In this document: positions 9,767 through 17,585 of the stretch, piece after piece
How positions within the stretch are numbered: position 1 is the first letter of the stretch
Layout of the letters: each line of letters begins with the position of its first letter
Source: Alphaproteobacteria bacterium
GTDB lineage: Bacteria; Pseudomonadota; Alphaproteobacteria; Micropepsales; Micropepsaceae
Direction of reading: 5' to 3'
Assembly (NCBI GenBank): GCA_016783965.1
Contig: JADHVO010000008.1
Location: 248,001-312,000, forward strand
Length of the DNA: 64,000 nt
Notes under the pieces: generated by a model
What the model was told of the DNA's origin: nothing
What the model saw: the letters and a program-made list of their open reading frames with translations, nothing else
Databases searched by the model: none
Made by a program: the position numbers and the translations under genes

Positions 9767-10066
9767 TCAGTCGTCGTCCAGCACGATCTCGAAATGCACC
9801 CCGCTGTTCGCGCGATCTTCGATAAATTGCCAAGCATGAAGATATCTATCGGCGACAGGCGGATAGGAGGGACTGGTGTAATCCCAGCTGTCGGCGGCAG
9901 ATGGCTTTATCCAGTCTGGAGTTACAATCGCGCCGTCGATTCCCACAAGTGGTAAGCCGTATTTCATAGCGTCTTTAACGACAGCCAGGGCGTGTTCGGG
10001 AAGAAACCAATAGGTTCCGTCCCGCAGGGTCGCCATCGCGATCAGTCCCGGGTGGATGTTCTTCAT
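9767..10066 (-). CDS. Small hypothetical protein downstream of brnTA
   Basis: 99 residues, acidic C-terminus (IVLDDD). It contains a PLVGIDGAIVTPDWIKP segment followed by an aromatic DSWDYTSPSYPP stretch. I do not recognise the family; there is a faint resemblance to small polymorphic-toxin immunity proteins of the Imm40 type, not strong enough to name it. It starts only 9 nt after the brnA stop and is co-directional, so it is likely part of the brnTA transcript. It is convergent with xerC. Confidence 0.7.
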   Translation of the reverse strand: MKNIHPGLIAMATLRDGTYWFLPEHALAVVKDAMKYGLPLVGIDGAIVTPDWIKPSAADSWDYTSPSYPPVADRYLHAWQFIEDRANSGVHFEIVLDDD

Positions 10067-10075
10067 GTTCGGAAA

Positions 10076-10405
10076 CTAAGCCGAGCGTTTGCGGGCAGGA
10101 CGTGGGATCGCTGGCGGCTTCCGGCGTGCCACCAGGTTATGCGCCGCCTGAATGGCGCCTCGCTCCATGGCGGCGACCAATTTGCCACGCTTCTCTCGGG
10201 GCAAGCTGTCCCACGCACTTTTGGCCGGGGCTGACAGTCTTAGCGAGATTACGGCCTTTGGGTTCTCCACGCGCGGCCGCCCCCGAGCCGCTTTAATCGC
10301 CGCGACCATTCCCGGATCGACGTCCGCCATCGGCTTCATCTTGGCGAAGATCTCCGCGGTGATCTGCGGTGCATCGTCATCGTTATTCGTCACTTTCCTA
10401 GCCAT
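10076..10405 (-). CDS. brnA: BrnA-type antitoxin
   Basis: 109 residues. An N-terminal acidic linker (NDDDAPQITAEIF) is followed by a GRPRVENPKAVISLRLS segment, the typical ribbon of BrnA-like antitoxins, then a helical tail rich in basic residues. BrnA binds BrnT and represses the operon. It overlaps the brnT end by 16 nt, the usual toxin-first order of this family. The C-terminal half is longer than in the type member, so it is a divergent BrnA. Confidence 0.78.
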   Translation of the reverse strand: MARKVTNNDDDAPQITAEIFAKMKPMADVDPGMVAAIKAARGRPRVENPKAVISLRLSAPAKSAWDSLPREKRGKLVAAMERGAIQAAHNLVARRKPPAIPRPARKRSA

Positions 10406-10680
10406 AGCTTTCCTTCACTTTCCGTGGCTCGGCGCAGGCTGATAACGCGCCGCTCCGTTTTCGTCGTCGAGTAGACGAGGACGACAAGAATCCCGCGCAT
10501 GAGTCCGATTGCAATGAACCGAGGCTCGGCATAACGGAATTTCGGATCTGTTCTGCCTCTGGTGTCTTCCGCCACAAGGGCCGTTTCGGTGTCAAAGTCG
10601 GCGACATGAGCGAAGTCCAGGCCGTGTTTGGCGAGATTGGACTGTCGCTTTCTCTCGTCCCACGTCAGCCTCACCCGCAT
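10390..10680 (-). CDS. brnT: BrnT-type ribonuclease toxin
   Basis: 96 residues. The pattern W-D-E-x-K-x-x-x-N-x-x-K-H-G-L-D-F near the N-terminus and the C-terminal ERRVISLRRAT-x-x-E block are diagnostic of BrnT (RelE-fold RNase toxins). The toxin is counteracted by BrnA. The start ATG 10680 lies directly behind a promoter with an inverted repeat. A predicted transcription start at about the ATG suggests a leaderless message. Confidence 0.92.
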   Translation of the reverse strand: MRVRLTWDERKRQSNLAKHGLDFAHVADFDTETALVAEDTRGRTDPKFRYAEPRFIAIGLMRGILVVLVYSTTKTERRVISLRRATESEGKLWLGK

Positions 10681-10686
10681 TGGATA

Positions 10687-10731
10687 TTCGTAATACGAAA
10701 AATCGTATGTGTCAATTTCTCGTATTACGAA
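10687..10731 (-). promoter_or_regulatory. brnTA promoter with 12-bp inverted repeat operator
   Basis: Reading the minus strand, a consensus -35 TTGACA (10715-10710) is followed by 17 nt and a -10 TACGAA (10692-10687), placing the start of transcription at about the brnT ATG. A perfect 12-bp inverted repeat, TTCGTAATACGA at 10687-10698 and its complement at 10720-10731, brackets the promoter. A further TCGTAT half-site lies inside the spacer. This is the expected layout for autorepression by BrnA. Confidence 0.72.
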
Positions 10732-10739
10732 ATTCGAGC

Positions 10740-11990
10740 CTAAATCGCGTCCCTCACATCTTCATGCCCGTGCGCGGTGATCCGTCCGCCGTGCCAGGCG
10801 CGTGCGAGCCAGAGCGAGAACAGCACCGACACCACGCCCATCGCGGCCATCAGTAGATAGGTCCGCCCGCCATATGCCGCATAGATCGGGCCGGCGGCGT
10901 ACGTCGCCAAGCCCATGATCACGCCGTTGCTCACGACCGAGTAGAGGCTCTGCGCCGTCGCCGCCAGGCGCGGCGGCACGGCCTGCGCCATGAAATACAT
11001 CGCGCCGATATGCGCCATCGCGAAGGTCGCGACGTGGCCGAACTGCACGATCACAACGAACGGCAGCGGCGGATCGAACGCCAGCACGGTCCAGCGCAGC
11101 ACGCAGCCGATCCCGCCGAACAGCAGCAGTCGCGTCACGCCGAGGGCGCGCACCGCCCGCAGCGACACCGACAGCAGCAACGCCTCGCCGATGATCCCCA
11201 GCGGCCACAGCGCCCCGATCAGCGTGCCGCTGTACCCCAGCGCGCGCCAATGCAGTCCGCCATAGGCATAATAAAAGGCGTGGCTCCCCTGGTCGAAGCT
11301 CGCCGCCAGCAGGAACACCAGGAACGCGCGCGATTGCAGAAGCTCGCGCGCCTCCGCCAGCGTCGCCCGCAGCTTGATGCCCAATTGTCCGCGCCCATGC
11401 CCCTTCGGCGGCGCCGGCAGCCAGATCACGGCCGCCATCGCGCCCGCGGTCGAAACCGCCAGCCACGGCGCCAGCACGACCATCCCCCATTGCGAGATCG
11501 CCAGCCCCGACAGGAAATTCGTCGCCGCGAACACCGACGAATTCCACAACCGCACGCGGCCGTAGTCGAAGCCGTAGCGTTGCGCGAGCCGCACGCTCAC
11601 ACTTTCCATCAGCGGCCCATACGAACTGCCCGCCACGTTTGCCAAAATCGCCACGACGAACAGCTCGAACGGCGTGAAAACAAAACTCAGGCCGGTGTAA
11701 CCCACCAGCTGCGCGGCCATCAGCCAGATCATCATGCTGCGCCTGTCGTTGCGTGCGTCCGCGACGATCGCGGTCAGCGGCGGGATGACCACCCGCAGCA
11801 GCATGCCGATGGACAGCAGCAACCCGATCTGCGCCGGGCTCAGTCCCTTGTACGCCAGCCACGCGCCGAAGAACGGCGTGTAGATGCCGCCACCAAGCCC
11901 GGAAAAGGCCCAGGCAATGGAAAGACGGAATGCGGCCGGCGACGATTGCGCCTGGGTGGGTTCGGAGGACAACGTGGACGCTCTCAGCAC
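10740..11990 (-). CDS. MFS transporter (MFS_1-like, phenylpropionate-permease type)
   Basis: Up to 416 residues with about 12 hydrophobic segments. The N-terminus FGLSIAWAF-like helix and the SIGMLLRVVIPPLTAIVAD loop match the MFS_1_like group, which includes HcaT-type permeases and nucleoside-proton symporters. The substrate is unknown. The start is uncertain: the frame opens with GTG 11990, but no clear ribosome-binding site precedes it, and an internal TTG seven codons in is possible. It lies divergent from nothing obvious; a palindromic repeat follows upstream. Confidence 0.83.
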   Translation of the reverse strand: MLRASTLSSEPTQAQSSPAAFRLSIAWAFSGLGGGIYTPFFGAWLAYKGLSPAQIGLLLSIGMLLRVVIPPLTAIVADARNDRRSMMIWLMAAQLVGYTGLSFVFTPFELFVVAILANVAGSSYGPLMESVSVRLAQRYGFDYGRVRLWNSSVFAATNFLSGLAISQWGMVVLAPWLAVSTAGAMAAVIWLPAPPKGHGRGQLGIKLRATLAEARELLQSRAFLVFLLAASFDQGSHAFYYAYGGLHWRALGYSGTLIGALWPLGIIGEALLLSVSLRAVRALGVTRLLLFGGIGCVLRWTVLAFDPPLPFVVIVQFGHVATFAMAHIGAMYFMAQAVPPRLAATAQSLYSVVSNGVIMGLATYAAGPIYAAYGGRTYLLMAAMGVVSVLFSLWLARAWHGGRITAHGHEDVRDAI

Positions 11991-12016
11991 AGCTCCATAT
12001 CAAACCACTCCCCACG

Positions 12017-12097
12017 CGTCATTGCCCGGCTTGTCCGGGCGACCCAATTTCGTCGGCGAACCGAAATTGGGTCGCCCGCATAAAGCGGGCGATGACG
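12017..12097. repeat. Palindromic intergenic repeat
   Basis: An 81-bp imperfect palindrome. The left arm reads CGTCATTGCCCGGCTTG..., the right arm ends ...AGCGGGCGATGACG, and the inner halves GACCCAATTTC and GAAATTGGGTC are perfectly complementary. It lies between the MFS gene and the minus-strand gene at 12119. Such GC-rich palindromes are dispersed in alphaproteobacterial genomes. It could act as a transcription terminator or folded RNA element. Confidence 0.75.
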
Positions 12098-12118
12098 ACT
12101 TGGATTGTTCGAGAACGC

Positions 12119-12550
12119 CTACGGTCCGAGTTGAACAAGGCGGCGGGCGGCCAAAGCTTTGAGGATAGCCCATATACGCTTCTGCGCCTCCGCCGCGCCA
12201 TGGTCCTCGGCGTATATCTGCGCCTCGGTCAAGAGCCGCCGCAGGGCGTAGTTGTTCGCGTTCAGCACGGAGATGCGCAGCGACTCGTCCCTGCTCTTCG
12301 CCGCATCGCTCAGCTTCGTCTTCAGCGCCGCATCGCCAACACCGCCAGCCAGTTCGCCGAACAGCTTTCGCATGTCCTCGTTCTCGGTGTGCCGGATGTC
12401 CGCACCGCGCTCATATTCCTTGGCCGACAGCGTCATCATCATGCCGATCAGGCCCATCTGGCCCTGCGCGAACGCCGCGCCGTGCTCGGTGATGCCGCCC
12501 ATCAGGCGCGCCAGGCTCAGTTGCAGGATCGTCGGGACTTCGGGGCTCAT
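12119..12550 (-). CDS. Hypothetical protein, partner of the phosphotransferase
   Basis: 143 residues, predominantly helical, no signal peptide. It contains a long helical block around residues 70-135. Genes of this size often follow APH-fold phosphotransferases in acyl-CoA dehydrogenase clusters and belong to uncharacterised families; the sequence gives only weak similarity to those. It begins 5 nt after the phosphotransferase stop, so it is co-transcribed. The start ATG 12550 is chosen by this spacing. Confidence 0.75.
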   Translation of the reverse strand: MSPEVPTILQLSLARLMGGITEHGAAFAQGQMGLIGMMMTLSAKEYERGADIRHTENEDMRKLFGELAGGVGDAALKTKLSDAAKSRDESLRISVLNANNYALRRLLTEAQIYAEDHGAAEAQKRIWAILKALAARRLVQLGP

Positions 12551-12555
12551 GCGGT

Positions 12556-13557
12556 TCAAGCTCCCAGTTTCTGCGCCAGGATGTGGTTGTGGAACGCCAG
12601 CGTGTACCAGCCACTGAACGCGTTGATCGGATCGGTGTTGCGCCCTTCCGCATATTCGCGCGCCGCCGAAATCCAGATCGCCGCGCCCTTGAAGCTCGCG
12701 AAGATCTCCCACCAGTGCAGCGCCTTCGGATCGGCCTTCAGCCCGCTCGCCTTCTCCCAGATCGCCAAGGCCTCGTCGCGCGGCAGCATGCCGCCCACAA
12801 GCGGATTGCCGCCCGACCATAGCGGATCGATCGCCCAGCCCAGATCCTCCAGCGGATCGCCCAGATGCGACATCTCCCAGTCCAGGATCGCGCGGATATC
12901 GCCATTGCCGTCGAACAGGAAATTTCCCGCGCGATAATCGCCGTGCACAACGCTGATCTTCTGCGCCGGCGGCGGCGGGTTCTTCTTCAGCCAGCGGATC
13001 GCGGCGCGCACGATCGGCTGCGGCTCGATCTCGTCCTCATTGACCACCTTCTCCCAGCGCGCGATCTCATGCATCGCCACGTCATGGATGTCGGTCTCGC
13101 CTTCGAAATCGCCCAGGCCCACGTCGCGCGGATCGGCCGCCGCGATCTTGCCCATCACGGTGAAGAACTGCTGCCCGATCTTCGCGGCATGCGCGCCGAA
13201 CGGATCAGGCGACAGGATCGAGCCCGCCTGGCAATCCTCGACCTCCTCCATGATGAAGAACGGCCGCTCCAGCGGCGCGGCGTCCAGCTCCAGCGCGATC
13301 GGCTCCGGCACCGGAAGGCCCAGCCCGTGGAACGCCTCATAGGCACGATATTCCGTCGTGCGCTCCGTCTCGATCAGGCTCGCGGGCGGATCGCGCCTGA
13401 GGATCAGCCCACGATCGCGTCCCGCATAGCGCGCGCGAAAGCGATAGGTCTCGCGCGACGCCCCGCCCGGAATCCGCGCCAGGTTCGCGACCTCAAGGTC
13501 GGGCGCCCCAAGGCGCTTGCGCAGATATGTCTGAAGCCGTTCGGAAAGATCGCTCAT
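12556..13557 (-). CDS. APH-fold phosphotransferase family protein (ACAD10/FadE-associated type)
   Basis: 333 residues. Kinase-like fold related to aminoglycoside phosphotransferases: an N-terminal GGASRETYRF glycine-rich segment, LILRRDPP with the ATP-binding lysine replaced by arginine (common in this subgroup), the catalytic loop VVHGDYRAGNFLF and the metal-binding ILDWE. Members of this subgroup usually sit with acyl-CoA dehydrogenases, and are thought to phosphorylate hydroxyacyl-CoA-type substrates rather than antibiotics. It overlaps the upstream gene by 4 nt (ATGA) and is the middle gene of a three-gene operon. Confidence 0.88.
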   Translation of the reverse strand: MSDLSERLQTYLRKRLGAPDLEVANLARIPGGASRETYRFRARYAGRDRGLILRRDPPASLIETERTTEYRAYEAFHGLGLPVPEPIALELDAAPLERPFFIMEEVEDCQAGSILSPDPFGAHAAKIGQQFFTVMGKIAAADPRDVGLGDFEGETDIHDVAMHEIARWEKVVNEDEIEPQPIVRAAIRWLKKNPPPPAQKISVVHGDYRAGNFLFDGNGDIRAILDWEMSHLGDPLEDLGWAIDPLWSGGNPLVGGMLPRDEALAIWEKASGLKADPKALHWWEIFASFKGAAIWISAAREYAEGRNTDPINAFSGWYTLAFHNHILAQKLGA

Positions 13558-14660
13558 TTGTGCGGATCGAAAATGCCCGTCAGACCATGCGGCTCATACG
13601 CGCCGATCGCAAGCTGCTCCAACACTCCGGTGCCCGACGTGTTTACGTTCGGTCCTGTCAGTCTGGCCGAGCAGATTGCCTGGATGTGCTGGAACTGGAA
13701 GTCGTTCTCGTTCACCTCTGCCGTCTTGTAGGAGTCGTATCCGACCTTCAGGTCCGCCCCCTGGAAGCGGCCATGGCCCCACTCCGGGTGGCCGTAGCCG
13801 ATGCCCGACATGTAGAAGTTGAATTTCGGCGTCAGCTCGGCTCGCCACTCGCCGCCCTTGACGTCGCGCGTCTCGATCACGGCGCTCTTGGCGTGCCGCG
13901 TGCCGGGCTTGTAGTCGATGGTCGACCAGCAGGCCGCCATGTGCTCGGGCTTGCTCTCGCCCGTGCCGCCGATCACCGACGCCGTGTTCCACGGCTTGCC
14001 GTCGGCGTCGGCATTGATGTGATACAGCATGAACTTGTCGGGGAAGTTCAGTGGCGACCACAGCCAGTAGAATTGCGGCAGCCGCGGTGGCGCCACCGGC
14101 TGCGGATTCTGCAAGCCCACTGGCCTGACGCCCCACGACCGGTCGCGCGTGCCCACGATCCGGTCACGCTTCAACTCGACCCGCTTGCCCGCAACCTCGA
14201 TCCAGCCCTCATACGACCCGTTCTGCGTCAGCCGGGTGTAATCCATGAACGTCGACGGCCCCTGGCGATAGGTGAAGCGCGGCTCCTCGACCGGCAACGC
14301 GCGCGCATGGAACGTGATGTCGGCGCGGATGCCGTGCTCGTTCTTGTCGGCCGTCACGCGCAGCGTCTGCAACGGCTCGATCACCTGCACGGCCAGCGGC
14401 CCCACCGTCGTGTTCATCCGCTCCATGTGCAGGATCTTGCTGGCACGCAGATTGTGCTGCACCCCGTCATGGATCACCGACAGCGAGGCATCCATGATGT
14501 TCAGGTGCGGATAGACGCCCAGCGCCACCGCGAAGAAGATGTCCCCCTCCGGCGAATAGCCGTTGAAGAAGTAGCGGTCGTAGAAGTTGCGGTCGGTCCC
14601 CGCCGTGGCAATGGGTTCCGGAAGCTGGTGCACCGGATAGTCGTCGGCCTTGGTCAGCAT
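13554..14660 (-). CDS. Hypothetical protein, hydroxyneurosporene-synthase/DUF7064-like beta-rich fold
   Basis: 368 residues, no signal peptide, no membrane segment. It is beta-rich with many Trp/Tyr residues and conserved-looking segments such as DRSWGVRPVG and FYWLWSPLNFPDKFM. These resemble the uncharacterised lipocalin-like proteins distantly related to hydroxyneurosporene synthase (CrtC) that travel with APH-fold phosphotransferases. The start MLTKADDYP (ATG 14660) is preferred. An earlier ATG at 14732 lies inside a terminator hairpin and would add an unlikely Gly/Pro leader. First gene of the operon. Confidence 0.78.
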   Translation of the reverse strand: MLTKADDYPVHQLPEPIATAGTDRNFYDRYFFNGYSPEGDIFFAVALGVYPHLNIMDASLSVIHDGVQHNLRASKILHMERMNTTVGPLAVQVIEPLQTLRVTADKNEHGIRADITFHARALPVEEPRFTYRQGPSTFMDYTRLTQNGSYEGWIEVAGKRVELKRDRIVGTRDRSWGVRPVGLQNPQPVAPPRLPQFYWLWSPLNFPDKFMLYHINADADGKPWNTASVIGGTGESKPEHMAACWSTIDYKPGTRHAKSAVIETRDVKGGEWRAELTPKFNFYMSGIGYGHPEWGHGRFQGADLKVGYDSYKTAEVNENDFQFQHIQAICSARLTGPNVNTSGTGVLEQLAIGAYEPHGLTGIFDPHK

Positions 14661-14718
14661 GGCGTTCACACTGTTGGGTTGGCGGCCAGCATGGCCTTCC
14701 GCGCCGCCGTCCGGCAAC

Positions 14719-14752
14719 GAAAAACCCGCCATTTCCGCAAGGGAAATGGCGG
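14719..14752 (-). terminator. Rho-independent terminator-like hairpin, minus strand
   Basis: On the minus strand an 11-bp GC-rich stem (14752-14742 with 14736-14726, loop of 5 nt) is followed by a run of five T. It lies between tRNA-Thr and the start of the minus-strand operon. It would stop minus-strand read-through from the island side into that operon. Confidence 0.65.
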
Positions 14753-14822
14753 TTGCACCTTGATGGCTAGATTGATATCTAGCGCCCTCTTCGGGCGGCC
14801 GCGTTGCCGCACCGACCGGAAA

Positions 14823-14898
14823 GCCGCCTTAGCTCAGCCGGTAGAGCACATCATTCGTAATGATGGGGTCGCGTGTTCGAGTCACGCAGGCGGCACCA
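14823..14898 (+). tRNA. tRNA-Thr (anticodon CGT)
   Basis: A 76-nt tRNA. The acceptor stem GCCGCC pairs with GGCGGC, the D-arm has AGCTCAGCCGGTAGAGC, and the anticodon stem CATCA/TGATG encloses loop TTCGTAA, giving anticodon CGT. The T-arm has GTTCGAGTC and the 3' CCA is encoded. The 3' 45 nt are duplicated at 23374-23418, marking this tRNA as the integration site of the adjoining island. Confidence 0.95.
14854..14898. repeat. Attachment-site direct repeat, tRNA copy
   Basis: The 45 bp from the anticodon loop to the CCA end of tRNA-Thr match 23374-23418 with a single mismatch (G at 14873, A at 23393). Integrases of the tyrosine family commonly recombine at tRNA 3' ends and leave such repeats at both island borders. 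Confidence 0.85.
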
Positions 14899-15012
14899 GC
14901 CTTCCAAGGCGATCCGGAGGCATCTTAGCCACGGAATATGCACGGGCCAAGCACTCCCATTGCGATTGCTATGGCGGTTTACGCAATGGGTACCGCGGGT
15001 ATTGGACCTAAA

Positions 15013-15384
15013 TTGTTTAAGATCTCTGTTGCCAACTTCTCCGTAGATGCGATCACGTAAGTGGTCCGCTTCTTCGGTGTTAAATAGTGTTTCGCCGAGG
15101 GTCGCCGTCGTCACATGCATGCGATCTAATTTGAAAATTTTGGCCCACTTCTTGAGCGCTATGTAAGCTGCTGGCACGAAGTCAGGTGGCACTTGGCCGT
15201 ATAGTTCCATGGCGGCGTCCACCCCGTGCGTGCAAGACCCCGAGGGAAACCCGATCCAACTCTGGCAGCCTGCGGTGCCAACAGGCTCCCGATGACCTTT
15301 CAATTCCAGCCAGCCGACCAAACGGTATAGAGCCGGCCACATTCCGATAGGCCGCTTGGCGCGTAAGAGGCGTCCAAGATTCAA
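15013..15384 (-). CDS. Possible hypothetical protein at the island's left end
   Basis: A minus-strand frame open from a TTG at 15384. Its first ~120 codons look protein-like, for example a VPPDFVPAAYIALKKWAKIF segment followed by EEADHLRDRIYGEVGN. The frame continues to 14851, but the last part merely translates the attachment-site flank and the antisense of tRNA-Thr, so the true C-terminus is uncertain and the left border given here is a guess. No domain was recognised. It may be the remnant of an island gene truncated by integration. Confidence 0.3.
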
Positions 15385-15427
15385 TGGGATCGGAACGATC
15401 CGCCCGATCCCATTGGCTGGTCATGTT

Positions 15428-15736
15428 CTAGTACCAATCGCGGTCGTGATCGAAATGATGATGGCGATACCACCAGTAACGCCAATGCCAGTCGCGGTCG
15501 CCATAGCCACGCCCCTCGTGATCGTCCCAACGCCGATCATGACCATAGTGGTAGCGGTCCCCGGCATCGTCGCGGTTCCAGTCGCCGCCCCGACCGCGAT
15601 CCCCATCATCACCGCGGTCGTAGTAGCCGTCGTGCCAGCCGTAGTCGTGGGCGGAAGCGGGTTCCGCGGCGAGTGTGGCAGAGCCCAAAACGGCAGCCAA
15701 CGCCGTGATCTTAAGTACCCTTGAAACCGATAGCAT
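15428..15736 (-). CDS. Small secreted protein rich in Asp, His, Tyr, Trp and Arg
   Basis: 102 residues. A clear signal peptide (residues ~1-29, ending PASAHD) is followed by a low-complexity mature part dominated by D, R, H, Y, W and G. The sequence is repetitive, with recurring D-R/W-D-D-x-G-R-G and HYGHDRRWDD-like stretches. Such proteins are seen in many alphaproteobacteria and may bind metal or be structurally disordered, but no function is established. It is the first coherent island gene. Confidence 0.7.
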   Translation of the reverse strand: MLSVSRVLKITALAAVLGSATLAAEPASAHDYGWHDGYYDRGDDGDRGRGGDWNRDDAGDRYHYGHDRRWDDHEGRGYGDRDWHWRYWWYRHHHFDHDRDWY

Positions 15737-15901
15737 GAACGTTGTCTCCTTCAGCGCATGAGCACCGGCAGAGTGCGCAATGGGACCTGAACGCAGACTT
15801 GTTCAGCTGTTCATCTCATATTCATCGGCAAATCCACCACGAACAGCAGCATGCTGTTCCTCTCGTGCACGAACCCGGGCCGGGCAAAGCCGTATCCGAC
15901 C

Positions 15902-16738
15902 CTACATCTTCTGCGCCACTGCGTAGATCACGTTTGTCTCGACTGACATCGTGCCGCTCTCCCGCAGCCTCTTGAGGTTCGCGGCTCTGACGTGGGCCTT
16001 TTCTCTGTCGCTCAGCTGGTCGAGCGTCCAGCGGTAACCCGACCCGAGCACTATGGTCCACCAGTCCTCGGCAGACTGAAGCGGTTGCCGGCCGTCTTCC
16101 GGGGTGATTTCGGCGCCTTCGATTCCGCTCTCCGTCAGAAGCGATCGCATGGCGTCTGGTCGGGTGATGCGCTCCCAGGGATTGACGTCCGGGACAAGAT
16201 CAGGGCGGAACTCCTTCACCGCCAGCCAGAACGCCTGCGAGCCAGGCTCGAACATGCGCGGCCCCCAGGTAGTGATGGCGAGCTTTCCGCCGGGCCGCAG
16301 CACGCGCCACAGTTCGCGAACCTCCGCGATCATGTCGGTCACGAAGAAGATCGAGAACACCGAGATCACCGCATCGAACGAAGCATCCTCATAGGAAAGC
16401 GCCGTCATGTCGGCGCGATGAAAGGCGACGTTTTGGAGATTTTCAGCGACGCTTTTCGATCGCGCGATAGCGAGCAGCCGCTCCGCTAGGTCGATCCCGA
16501 TGACTCGCCCCTGCGGTCCAACATTGATCGCGGCCGGTATCGCGGAAGCGCCGCTACCGCAGCCGACATCTAGCACCGACGATCCTGGTGCGAGCGCGAG
16601 CCTTTCGACGGTACGTCGGCCGTAACGGTTCCAGAACGCAAGCGGGCCGTCATCGAAGTGATCCGCGGCCGCGTTATAAGTCGCCTCTGCTTTCAACTTG
16701 GTTGGGTCGCTGACCGGATCCATTGGCAGATCCTCCAT
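15902..16738 (-). CDS. Class I SAM-dependent methyltransferase (UbiE/Coq5-like)
   Basis: 278 residues. Motif I VLDVGCGSGAS (SAM binding), the acidic strand VIGIDLAE, motif II-like HRADMTAL and LPF-type segments ASFDAVISVFSIFF and LWRVLRPGGKLAITTWG are all present in order. The closest common group is the UbiE/COQ5-like or Methyltransf_11/25 enzymes. The substrate is unknown. It lies 25 nt downstream of the DinB-family gene, in the same direction, forming a probable two-gene unit inside the island. Confidence 0.9.
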   Translation of the reverse strand: MEDLPMDPVSDPTKLKAEATYNAAADHFDDGPLAFWNRYGRRTVERLALAPGSSVLDVGCGSGASAIPAAINVGPQGRVIGIDLAERLLAIARSKSVAENLQNVAFHRADMTALSYEDASFDAVISVFSIFFVTDMIAEVRELWRVLRPGGKLAITTWGPRMFEPGSQAFWLAVKEFRPDLVPDVNPWERITRPDAMRSLLTESGIEGAEITPEDGRQPLQSAEDWWTIVLGSGYRWTLDQLSDREKAHVRAANLKRLRESGTMSVETNVIYAVAQKM

Positions 16739-16763
16739 GTCGCCGCGCGAGAGCCCTTCGGCG

Positions 16764-17267
16764 TCAGCGCGACTTTGGGTGAGGGTGCAGCCGTCGAAAC
16801 GTGGTCACCATGTCCGGCGCACCCGCGACGCCCAGCGTCTCGAACATCTTGCCGATCGCGCCGCGATGCGAGGCGCCGTGGGTGATGACATGCGCGAGGA
16901 TGTCTCCCCTCGACATGCGGCCTTCGTCACCGTCGCTAACATAGGTGAAGGTGATGACCTCGTTGAGCTCCGGTTCTGAGATCTGCGCCGCGTATCGCAG
17001 GTACCAGTTGTCGGTCTCCGAAACCCGCGCGGCAAGGTCGTCGAGTGTCGGCACCGCGCGGGCGACCACGGCTATGTCCTCGACTTCGGCTGATTCAAGG
17101 CGGGCCCTGAATATCCGGTCCACGATCGTGATGTGATCAAAGGTAAGCAAGATAGTAGCCCAACTCAGGCGATCGAGGTCCTTCGGCGCCGCGCGCAGCG
17201 CGGAAAGCAGTTCCGTGTTGCACCAGGCCTTGTGCCCGAAAAGCGAAATCAGGAAGGCGTTAGACAT
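16764..17267 (-). CDS. DinB-family protein
   Basis: 167 residues, four-helix-bundle pattern. An N-terminal FGHKAWCNTELLSAL helix, a central TFDHITIVDRIF helix carrying His, and a C-terminal THGASHRGAIGKMFETLGV helix match the DinB/YfiT superfamily. Its metal site uses three histidines; the HITIVD His and the two in HGASHR fit. Members include bacillithiol and mycothiol transferases and many uncharacterised enzymes. Co-directional with the methyltransferase. Confidence 0.85.
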   Translation of the reverse strand: MSNAFLISLFGHKAWCNTELLSALRAAPKDLDRLSWATILLTFDHITIVDRIFRARLESAEVEDIAVVARAVPTLDDLAARVSETDNWYLRYAAQISEPELNEVITFTYVSDGDEGRMSRGDILAHVITHGASHRGAIGKMFETLGVAGAPDMVTTFRRLHPHPKSR

Positions 17268-17318
17268 GGAAAGCTCCTGTCTTTTGGCGCAAACGCCACT
17301 GCCAAGTCTGGCAGCAGC

Positions 17319-17567
17319 CTAATCTGACGGCAAATCGGCACGGGTCGTTAGTTCGGCCGTCAGATCTTCCAATTCCTTAGCCGCCTCCTCCAACTTTTCC
17401 GCGTAGCCCGGCAGATCGGTAGTCCGCGCAAATTCGCGTAAGTGCTGCGCCATGTCGTGTATCGCCCGAACCTCGCTATTCGTTCGGCTCGTCTCAGGCC
17501 GCCCAGCTCGAATTGAATGTTCCGGTCGACAACATTTTGGAGCATAGTCTGCTCCTAGTGGCATCAA
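17319..17567 (-). CDS. Small hypothetical helical protein
   Basis: Up to 82 residues. The C-terminal half (from MAQHLREFA) is a highly charged amphipathic helix typical of small alphaproteobacterial proteins of unknown role. The N-terminal ~37 residues are of doubtful reality, and the true start could be the internal Met at about 17453. No domain is assigned. Confidence 0.4.
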   Translation of the reverse strand: MMPLGADYAPKCCRPEHSIRAGRPETSRTNSEVRAIHDMAQHLREFARTTDLPGYAEKLEEAAKELEDLTAELTTRADLPSD

Positions 17568-17585
17568 TATTCGCCGAGGGGCGCG

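Noticed and set aside
14851..15012. Minus-strand frame ending in a sequence like GWCRLRDSNTRPHHYE
   Set aside because: This is the familiar false translation of the antisense strand of a tRNA gene; it continues from the doubtful frame at 15013-15384 and was not counted as coding.
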